Translations under genes and position numbers: made by a program
Origin: CALGLS01 sp965222105
GTDB taxonomy: Bacteria; Bacteroidota; Bacteroidia; Chitinophagales; Saprospiraceae
Reading direction: 5' to 3'
NCBI GenBank assembly: GCA_965222105.1
Contig: CBDCTQ010000072.1
Location: 186,001-250,000 of the forward strand
Length of the DNA stretch: 64,000 bases
Shown: one piece after another, positions 45,434 to 52,522 of the stretch
Position numbering within the stretch: position 1 is the stretch's first letter
How the letters are laid out: every line of letters begins with the position of its first letter
The notes under the pieces: model-generated
Told to the model about the DNA's origin: nothing
Database searches by the model: none
Seen by the model: only the letters and a program-made list of their open reading frames with translations

Positions 45434-46903
45434 ATGTCTACCAGCAAAAAGTCAGATAGTTACCGCGATCAAATCGCTACCGTAGACAAATCGGGCAAAC
45501 GGATTTGGATATATCCCAAAAAGCCGAAGGGCTGGTATTATGACAAACGCAAGATCATCAGTTATCTTTTGTTGCTGTTTTTGTTTGGGATGCCGTTTGT
45601 GAAGATGGGAGGTGAACCGTTTTTCCTGTTCAACGTTCTCGAACGGCGATTTACACTTTTTGGGATGCATTTTGCACCGCAGGATTTTCACCTGTTCGTG
45701 TTTGGGATGTTGATATTCATCTTGTTCATCGTGGTTTTCACCCTGGTGTATGGGCGGTTGTTTTGCGGGTGGATTTGTCCGCAGACCATTTTCATGGAAA
45801 TGGTATTCCGGCGCATCGAATACTTGATCGAGGGAGATGCCAATGCGCAAAAACGCCTCAATAAAGCTCCGTGGACGGCAGAGAAAACAATTAAAAAGGT
45901 AAGCAAACAAATCATCTTTTTCCTGATCGCCGTGTTGGTAGCCAATACCTTTCTGGCCTGGGTCATCGGGGTGGATGAGGTGTGGAAAATAGCCACCGAA
46001 CCGGTAAGTATGCACGTAGGAGGTTTTGTGGCCATGATTTTTTTCTCTTTTGCCTTTTATTTTGTATTTTCTCAACTACGGGAGCAGGTATGTGTGACCA
46101 TCTGCCCCTATGGCCGGATGCAGGGAGTGCTGCTCGATAAAAATTCCATTGCCGTTTACTACGATTTTGAGCGGGGAGAACCTCGTGGGAAGATCAAAAA
46201 GAAGAGAAAGAAGTCAGTAGTAAAACCACTGTTGGAAACAATGGCCGTTGCCGCCACAACAACCCCCTCCCCTATTGACGAGGGTCCGGTGCTTGGCGAT
46301 TGTATCGACTGTAAGCTATGCGTACAGGTCTGCCCTACTGGCATCGACATCCGCGACGGAGTACAGCTCGAATGTGTCAACTGCACGGCCTGTATGGATG
46401 CCTGCGACGAAGTGATGGAAAAAGTGGGTCGACCCAAAGCGTTGATCCGCTACGACAGCTACAACGGCATCAAAGAAAACCGGCGGCAGTGGTTTACGCC
46501 CCGGGTGCGGTTGTTTTCCGCTGTATTGGTATTGCTGCTGGCTGCGGAAGTGTTCCTACTGGTAGGGCGGACAGATGTGGAGACCATCCTGTTGCGTACA
46601 CCAGGCATGCTGTACCAGGAAACGGAAGAGGGATACATCAGCAATTTGTACAACTATCAGATCATCAATAAAACGTCGGACGAGTTTCCGGTCGAATTAA
46701 AACTGCTGAATGAGGGCGGCCGCATACGCTTTGTTGGAAAACCACCGGTGAGCAAGCCCAATGATATTTCGGAAGGTTCTTTGTTTATCGACATGCCGCC
46801 GGATTTGCTGGATAGCCGGAAGACGAAATTGCGGGTCGGAGTGCTGGTGAACGGGGAGCAGATTGATGTGGTGAAGACTAATTTTTTGGGGCCGGTGAAG
46901 TGA
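45434..46903 (+). CDS. ccoG: CcoG, cbb3 oxidase accessory iron-sulfur protein
   Basis: A 489-residue membrane protein with five or six helices. Cysteine motifs are CGWICPQ (about 112), CVTICPYGRMQG (about 220) and a 2x[4Fe-4S]-type pair, CIDCKLCVQVCPTG (about 290) and CVNCTACMDAC (about 316). The C-terminal 120 residues form an Ig-like periplasmic domain. It matches the RdxA/FixG/CcoG family, which helps copper reduction for oxidase assembly. It follows ccoP by 30 bp. Confidence 0.94.
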   Translation: MSTSKKSDSYRDQIATVDKSGKRIWIYPKKPKGWYYDKRKIISYLLLLFLFGMPFVKMGGEPFFLFNVLERRFTLFGMHFAPQDFHLFVFGMLIFILFIVVFTLVYGRLFCGWICPQTIFMEMVFRRIEYLIEGDANAQKRLNKAPWTAEKTIKKVSKQIIFFLIAVLVANTFLAWVIGVDEVWKIATEPVSMHVGGFVAMIFFSFAFYFVFSQLREQVCVTICPYGRMQGVLLDKNSIAVYYDFERGEPRGKIKKKRKKSVVKPLLETMAVAATTTPSPIDEGPVLGDCIDCKLCVQVCPTGIDIRDGVQLECVNCTACMDACDEVMEKVGRPKALIRYDSYNGIKENRRQWFTPRVRLFSAVLVLLLAAEVFLLVGRTDVETILLRTPGMLYQETEEGYISNLYNYQIINKTSDEFPVELKLLNEGGRIRFVGKPPVSKPNDISEGSLFIDMPPDLLDSRKTKLRVGVLVNGEQIDVVKTNFLGPVK

Positions 46904-46923
46904 TTTATTGACTGCGGTTTCAA

Positions 46924-46953
46924 TTTGGTGTTTTGGTGTTTTGGTGTTTTGGG
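46924..46953 (+). repeat. 8-bp tandem repeat between ccoG and ccoH
   Basis: TTTGGTGT is repeated three times and then partly (TTTGGG). The tract lies in the 94-bp gap between ccoG and ccoH. Slippage here could change the spacing between the two genes without altering either protein. Confidence 0.7.
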
Positions 46954-46997
46954 AAGAGGGATAGCAATTTGCGGATATTATTATATAACAACGACTT

Positions 46998-47438
46998 ATG
47001 AAATTTCATTGGGGGCATGGCATCGCCGTTTTTTACATTGCCTTTATGTTTGTTCTTTTGATGTTTGTTTTCAAATCGACGACATATGACCACACATTGG
47101 TGATGGATAATTATTACGAGCAAGATTTGAAATACCAGCAGCATTACGATAAGGTGGCCAACCAAATGGCGCTGGTCGAAGGATTGGTGATCGCCCAAAA
47201 TGAGGAGGCGGGGTACATCCGGCTGGCGTTTCCGGCGGAGATGCATTCTGTTGAAGGAAGTATTCTGCTCTTCAGGCCCTCTGCAAGTCACAAGGATATT
47301 TCGACTACGATCGAACTGGATGATAAGAACAACATGCTGGTCCGAACGCATCAATTGGCACGAGGACGGTGGATACTCAAGGCCGATTGGGTAGCTGACG
47401 GGGTACCTTACTACAAGGAGATGGAAATAGTACTGTAG
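46998..47438 (+). CDS. ccoH: CcoH/FixH, cbb3 oxidase assembly protein
   Basis: A 146-residue protein with one N-terminal membrane helix (WGHGIAVFYIAFMFVLLMFVF) and a periplasmic beta domain (VDNYYEQDLKYQQH-type segment, then GRWILKADWVADGVPYYKE). The tract YYEQDLKYQ and the order after ccoG identify it as CcoH. It helps subunit assembly. Confidence 0.9.
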   Translation: MKFHWGHGIAVFYIAFMFVLLMFVFKSTTYDHTLVMDNYYEQDLKYQQHYDKVANQMALVEGLVIAQNEEAGYIRLAFPAEMHSVEGSILLFRPSASHKDISTTIELDDKNNMLVRTHQLARGRWILKADWVADGVPYYKEMEIVL

Positions 47439-47461
47439 GGTGAGCTAAAAATATTCCAATT

Positions 47462-48106
47462 ATGATATTCTGGACGGCATTTCTGTTGGGGTTGGGGGGC
47501 AGCCTCCATTGCGTGGGTATGTGCGGGCCATTGGTGGTGGCGCTTCCGCTAAAGCGAGAAGAACGGATGGTGGTGGCCTGGCAGTCGGCGATATATCATC
47601 TGGGGCGGGTTATGACCTATGCGTTGATGGGGTTGTTATTTGGGCTATTGGGTTGGGGCGTGGTGTTGCTGGGCTATCAGAAAGCTCTTTCTATCGGGTT
47701 GGGCGTAATACTATTGTTAAGCGTTTTATTGTCGGTTTCGCCGGAAAATCGGTTGATGCGCACGGCATGGTATCGCACGGCAATGGAGCGGCTGAAAAAA
47801 ACGATCGGCCGGGCTTTTACCATTAAGGGACCTGGGGGGGCTTTTGTACTGGGTATGCTGAATGGGTTGCTGCCATGTGGATTGGTATACGTGGCGCTGG
47901 CGGGTGCGGTGAGCAGTGGGGATCACTGGTCGGGGGCTTTGTTTATGACCTTGTTTGGGCTGGGAACTACTCCCCTACTGCTGGCGATGATGGTGGCAGG
48001 GCGTTGGTCGGTGAAGTGGCGGGGGCGGTTGCAGCGGCTGGTGCCGGTTACGCTGGTGGTGTTTGGGTTGATTTTGATTTACCGGGGGGTGGTGGTGGGA
48101 GGTTGA
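47462..48106 (+). CDS. TauE/SafE-type membrane protein of the cco locus
   Basis: A 214-residue protein with about six helices. It opens with LGLGGSLHCVGMCGPLV, with the C-x3-C pair at Cys17 and Cys21, and has LNGLLPCGLVYVA near 132. This is the short SafE/DsbD-like family found beside ccoG-ccoH in Bacteroidota. It is likely to act in copper or thiol delivery to the oxidase rather than in sulfite export. Its stop codon abuts that of the convergent gene, with no gap. Confidence 0.85.
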   Translation: MIFWTAFLLGLGGSLHCVGMCGPLVVALPLKREERMVVAWQSAIYHLGRVMTYALMGLLFGLLGWGVVLLGYQKALSIGLGVILLLSVLLSVSPENRLMRTAWYRTAMERLKKTIGRAFTIKGPGGAFVLGMLNGLLPCGLVYVALAGAVSSGDHWSGALFMTLFGLGTTPLLLAMMVAGRWSVKWRGRLQRLVPVTLVVFGLILIYRGVVVGG

Positions 48107-48916
48107 TTATAGAAACTTCTTTTCTTTGAGCAATTGTTCAAACTGGATTGCTTTTTTATTCATTTCACTTATTGTTTTCAGATTTTCGAGCGTTAAGGAG
48201 GTACGCTGGCTGCTGATTTGTTGGAACTGCTTCCAGTAAATCCTATTGTCGAAGTCAGTACGGATCTTTTTGATGACGGGGGTGAGATTGTCGATGGCGG
48301 TTTTAAACTCCTGAAGTTCGGGTATGTATTGTTGGATAGAAGTGATCTTTTGGCTGATCTCATCGGAGGTGGCGCTTTTGGCAAATAGCATACTGCGGAG
48401 GTCGCGGAAAACAACCGGATAAAAGCCGAGCAGGGAGCGGTGCTGTTCGGTAAACAGGTCGAGGTCTTCAAAAGTCATAGAGACGGTAGATGAGACGGAT
48501 TTGCTTTTTTCGAAGGTTGGTGGAGCTGCAGGGGCGGGGTTGGAATGTTGCTTGGCAGTCAAGCTTTCAATCTCTGTGTCGGCAGGCTTTTCTTTTTTAG
48601 CGCTAAGCTGAGCCAAAAACTGATTGAGTGCGTCATCATCGGATGGTTGCAGGTCATGGGGCCGGAGGTTGTCGATGTGTTGAAAAAGGTTGTCGAGCAA
48701 GCGGTTGGTACGGAGTACGCGGTCGGTTTCAGCGATGACGCCTTTTATGGACTCCTCTTCCAGGTTTTGGTATTGGACTTTCAGGAGAATGATGTCGTTC
48801 TTTTGCGGGGAGCTATCGGCTACCAGGCTGAAAATTTTGTCGATCGTTTTTTCCAGGTTTTTGGCGGCAGCCAGCTTGAGATCGGTCTTGTAGTTTTGGA
48901 AGAAATTGTCGGACAT
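48107..48916 (-). CDS. Effector-associated-domain (EAD11-like) protein
   Basis: A 269-residue soluble protein. The first 70 residues (LAAAKNLEKTIDKIFSLVADS, NDIILLKVQYQNLEEESIKG and ETDRVLRTNRLLDNLF) resemble the effector-associated domain EAD11, in which a small helical domain with the N-x-x-I-L-L-x-x-x-Y-x-x-L pattern is a death-domain-like adaptor of bacterial conflict systems. The middle is low complexity (about 105-145, rich in Ser, Pro, Ala). The C-terminal 120 residues are helical, probably coiled-coil, with no enzymatic motif. No nearby effector or NTPase carries the same domain within the window. Its partner may be elsewhere. The EAD assignment comes from pattern recognition and has moderate certainty. 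Confidence 0.6.
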   Translation of the reverse strand: MSDNFFQNYKTDLKLAAAKNLEKTIDKIFSLVADSSPQKNDIILLKVQYQNLEEESIKGVIAETDRVLRTNRLLDNLFQHIDNLRPHDLQPSDDDALNQFLAQLSAKKEKPADTEIESLTAKQHSNPAPAAPPTFEKSKSVSSTVSMTFEDLDLFTEQHRSLLGFYPVVFRDLRSMLFAKSATSDEISQKITSIQQYIPELQEFKTAIDNLTPVIKKIRTDFDNRIYWKQFQQISSQRTSLTLENLKTISEMNKKAIQFEQLLKEKKFL

Positions 48917-49038
48917 GGTTGGCTTCGTGTTTTAGTGGTGCTACGCGTTAAATGTACGATAAAAATGGGTTTTGGGTGCGTTTTTGCTAATTGCAATTCT
49001 CGAAAAAAGATGTTACCTTTATTTTCATAATACGGAAT

Positions 49039-49623
49039 ATGTCTACAACGCCAACTCAATTCAATCAAGAGTTTACGCCCCAAAAAATGCTGCTCTCCGC
49101 AGATGATTATCAGCGCATGGGGGCAGCCGGTATATTCTCCGATAAGCCCCGCGTTGAATTGATCGATGGCCAAATTTATACTATGAGTCCCATTTCCCCC
49201 GATCACAACAGCCATGTTGATAAGGCATCAGAATATTTTATTATTAATCTATATGGCAAAGCTAAAGTGAGAGCGCAAGGCTCTGTCCGAACAGACGAGC
49301 ATTCCGAACCAAAGCCGGACGTAACGATTCTACATTTTAAGGAAAACTTTTATAACGATGAACAGCCTTCTCCCGAAGACATTCACCTCATCGTCGAAAT
49401 TGCCGTTTTTACTTTGCAAATTGATCGAACAGTTAAACTGAAAAAATACGCCTCTGTCGGAATTCCGGAATACTGGATCGTCGTTCCCGAAAAAAAAATC
49501 GTCGAAGTTTACCGCAAGCCCGATGACAGCACCTACCTTGAAAAGTCTACCTACACCAAAGATGATGAATGGGTTTTTGAGGAATTTAACTTAAGTGTAA
49601 AAGGTTCTGATCTCCTCATTTAA
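49039..49623 (+). CDS. Uma2-family endonuclease-like protein
   Basis: A 194-residue protein starting at ATG 49039. The Uma2 (DUF820) motifs are RVELIDGQIYTMSP, EPKPDVTIL and IVEIAVFTLQIDRTVKLKKYASVGIPEYWIV. The last contains the PD-(D/E)XK-type E-x-A instead of the common E-x-S. The function of the family is unclear, although a nuclease fold is likely. It has a paralogue at 61328-61891 with the classical EVSDTTLERDQTVK. Confidence 0.88.
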   Translation: MSTTPTQFNQEFTPQKMLLSADDYQRMGAAGIFSDKPRVELIDGQIYTMSPISPDHNSHVDKASEYFIINLYGKAKVRAQGSVRTDEHSEPKPDVTILHFKENFYNDEQPSPEDIHLIVEIAVFTLQIDRTVKLKKYASVGIPEYWIVVPEKKIVEVYRKPDDSTYLEKSTYTKDDEWVFEEFNLSVKGSDLLI

Positions 49624-49762
49624 ATCGTTTTGCTTTCCACTCTTATAGCGTTTAAAGCCTTACTGTTGTAGTTCTAAACAGCCCAACTTTTATGTGCTTC
49701 GTACAAAAACAGCAGAAGTTCAACATTTTGCTATCTTTATCCCTCAAAGAAAACCAACTTAT

Positions 49763-51412
49763 ATGGCATTAATCAGCTTTTTGGGCTTCACCCTGCTCGT
49801 CGCGGTAATTGCTTACTGGTCTACCCGGAGTACCGATGAAAGTTCCGCTGCCGGCTATTTCCTGGGTGGGCGGAGTTTGACTGCCGGTGTCATTGCCGGA
49901 TCGTTGTTGTTGACCAACCTTTCCACTGAGCAAATCGTCGGGCTCAACGGGCAGTCCTACACCGAAGGCATCCTGGTCATGGCCTGGGAGACCCTCGCTG
50001 CCATTGCAATGGTGGTGACGGCGGTCCTCCTCCTCCCCCGCTACTTGAAAGGCGGACTCACCACGGTACCTCAATTTCTGGAAGGGCGCTACGACAAATG
50101 GACTAAAACGATTACCTCCGGGCTGTTTTTGTCGGGATATGTAGTAGTATTGTTACCAATTGTATTGTACTCCGGTGCGTTGGCCATTGTCACGATGTTT
50201 GAATTGCCGGAGGTGCTTGGCATGACGCATACCCAGGCGTTGTGGCTTTGTGTGTGGGGGATTGGGATTGCGGGTTCGATCTATGCGATCTTTGGCGGGC
50301 TGAAAGCGGTAGCGGTATCGGATACGATCAACGCCATTGGATTGTTGGTGGGCGGGCTGTTGATCCCCGTGTACGGATTGTTGTACATTGGCGAAGGCAG
50401 TATCGGTCAGGGTATCAGTACGCTAATGAGCAGTCATCCGGAAAAGTTTGATTCCATTGGAGAGCCTACGGCATCCGTCCCGTTTGCTACCATATTTACG
50501 GGTATGATGTTGGTGCAATTGTTTTATTGGGGCACCAATCAGGCGATCATACAACGGGCGCTTGGCGCAAAAAATCTGGAGGAAGGGCAGAAGGGATTGC
50601 TGCTGGCCGCGTTTTTTAAGATACTTGGGCCGATCATCGTGGTGTTGCCAGGAGTAATCGCCTGGCATATTTTCCAGGGATCGCTGGAGATACCGGATCA
50701 GGCTTATCCTATGTTGGTCAACAAGGTGTTGCCGGCCGGTTTTATGGGGTTCTTTGCGGCAGTGCTGGTGGGAGCGATTTTGAGTTCTTTCAATAGTGCT
50801 TTAAATAGTTCTGTTACATTGTTTGGGTTAGACATCTACAAGGCCCACATCAATCCGGATGCGGATGAGCGGACGGTGGTCAAATACGGCAAATTGTTCG
50901 GTATTGTACTGGCTTTTTTGTCAATGTTTATTGCGCCGATGATCGCCAAAGCACCGGAGGGACTTTTTGGCTACCTGCAAGAGGTCAATGGTTGTTACAG
51001 CATTCCCATTTTGACCATTATTATGGTGGGTTATCTTACCAAAAGGGTTCCGGCATTGGCTGCCAAAGTGGGTATTTTGTCGGGGGTGATCTTGTACACC
51101 ATCAGTCAGTTTGTCCTGAAGCCGAGGGTGGTAGAGAGTGCGGTGGCTTCCGCCAAATTGAATGGTGTGACGGATGCGGCGGCGTTGGCAGAGGTTGAAA
51201 AACTGGCTTATCCGCATTTTCTGCACGTAATGGCCATCCTGTTTGTGCTCAACGTAATTATAATGTTACTAATTGGGTGGTTGAAGCCTCGTGCTACGGA
51301 TTTTGTGTTGCCTTATACTAAGGAGGTAGACATTACACCCTATCGGTATGTGGTTCCATTTGGGGTGGCTATTTGTGTTATTGTAATCGGAATCTATCTT
51401 TATTTTTCGTGA
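49763..51412 (+). CDS. Sodium/solute symporter (SLC5 family)
   Basis: A 549-residue membrane protein with about 13-14 helices, starting at ATG 49763. SLC5 features are YFLGGRSLTAGVIAGSLLLTNLSTEQIVGLNGQSY, TTVPQFLEGRYD, AIFGGLKAVAVSDTINAIG and ILSSFNSALNSSVTLFGLDIY. This matches the sugar-type SSS symporters (SglT-like). It should couple Na+ entry to uptake of a sugar or related solute. The 3' end overlaps that of the convergent fcl gene by 35 bp. Confidence 0.9.
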   Translation: MALISFLGFTLLVAVIAYWSTRSTDESSAAGYFLGGRSLTAGVIAGSLLLTNLSTEQIVGLNGQSYTEGILVMAWETLAAIAMVVTAVLLLPRYLKGGLTTVPQFLEGRYDKWTKTITSGLFLSGYVVVLLPIVLYSGALAIVTMFELPEVLGMTHTQALWLCVWGIGIAGSIYAIFGGLKAVAVSDTINAIGLLVGGLLIPVYGLLYIGEGSIGQGISTLMSSHPEKFDSIGEPTASVPFATIFTGMMLVQLFYWGTNQAIIQRALGAKNLEEGQKGLLLAAFFKILGPIIVVLPGVIAWHIFQGSLEIPDQAYPMLVNKVLPAGFMGFFAAVLVGAILSSFNSALNSSVTLFGLDIYKAHINPDADERTVVKYGKLFGIVLAFLSMFIAPMIAKAPEGLFGYLQEVNGCYSIPILTIIMVGYLTKRVPALAAKVGILSGVILYTISQFVLKPRVVESAVASAKLNGVTDAAALAEVEKLAYPHFLHVMAILFVLNVIIMLLIGWLKPRATDFVLPYTKEVDITPYRYVVPFGVAICVIVIGIYLYFS

Positions 51413-52340
51413 TCCAGCTAGCGGATTGAACATCGTCATAAACTAGCCGGATGCCTTCTTCAAGGGAAATGCGGGCTTTCCAGCCCAGGGAATGGAGTTT
51501 GGAAACATCCATAAGTTTGCGGGGAGTGCCGTCGGGTTTGGAAAGGTCGTGGACAATGCTGCCGTTGAACCCGACGGTGTCTTTGATGAGGAGAGCGAGA
51601 TCCTTGATGGTGGTGTCGGTGCCGGTACCTATGTTGACGAGGCCGGGCTGGTCGTAATGCTGCATGAGGAAGTAGCAGGCGTCGGCGAGGTCATCTACAT
51701 GCAGGAATTCGCGACGGGGAGTGCCGGTACCCCAGAGGATGACTTCGGGTGCATCTTGTTGGGTAGCTTCTATAAATTTGCGGAGGAGGGCAGGCAGGAC
51801 GTGGGAATTCTGGAGGTCGTAGTTGTCGTTGGGGCCGTAGAGGTTGGTAGGCATCACACTGATGAAGTTGTCGCCGTATTGGTGTCGATAGGCGTCGCAG
51901 AGTTTGATACCGGCAATTTTGGCGATGGCATAGGGCTCGTTGGTGGGTTCGAGGGGACCGGTCAGGAGGTAGTCTTCGCGGAGAGGTTGGGGTGCCATTT
52001 TGGGGTAGATGCAGGAGGAGCCGAGGAACATGAGTTTTTTCACGCCAGTGAGATGGGCCGCGTGTATGGTGTTGGTTTGGATCATGAGGTTGTCGTAGAG
52101 GAATTCGGCGCGGTAGGTGTTGTTGGCTTGGATGCCTCCTACTTTGGCAGCAGCCAGGAAGACGTAATCGGGCGTATATTGTTGGAAAAAATGGTGTACG
52201 GCCTGCTGATCGCGGAGGTCGAGTTCAGTAGAGGTTTTTGTAATGATGTTGTTGTAGCCTTCGGATTTTAGCTTTCGCAAAATCGCGGAGCCTACCATGC
52301 CGCGGTGACCGGCGATGTATATTGTACTATATTTTTCCAT
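51378..52340 (-). CDS. fcl: GDP-L-fucose synthase
   Basis: A 320-residue short-chain dehydrogenase. The NAD(P) site is IYIAGHRGMVGSA (about 8-20), followed by FLAAAKVGGIQANN, FLGSSCIYPKMAPQP and the active-site YAIAKIAG (Tyr-x3-Lys). These are diagnostic of GDP-fucose synthase (WcaG), which epimerises and reduces GDP-4-keto-6-deoxymannose to GDP-L-fucose. It works directly after Gmd, encoded 182 bp upstream on the same strand. Confidence 0.93.
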   Translation of the reverse strand: MEKYSTIYIAGHRGMVGSAILRKLKSEGYNNIITKTSTELDLRDQQAVHHFFQQYTPDYVFLAAAKVGGIQANNTYRAEFLYDNLMIQTNTIHAAHLTGVKKLMFLGSSCIYPKMAPQPLREDYLLTGPLEPTNEPYAIAKIAGIKLCDAYRHQYGDNFISVMPTNLYGPNDNYDLQNSHVLPALLRKFIEATQQDAPEVILWGTGTPRREFLHVDDLADACYFLMQHYDQPGLVNIGTGTDTTIKDLALLIKDTVGFNGSIVHDLSKPDGTPRKLMDVSKLHSLGWKARISLEEGIRLVYDDVQSASWITKNKDRFRLQ

Positions 52341-52522
52341 TTATTCTCATTTTCAAACCATCCAATTATCGCATACCTTACAAGCGTGTAATTCTTGTCG
52401 TTTTTACTACCGCAAAGAGCGCCACGGAACGTAATGTTATACATGGCGTTCTTCGCGTTCTTGGCGGGGTTAATTAATAAACACACTTCAAGTGATCTAC
52501 AGTCCCATTGCAGTTCTTATAA

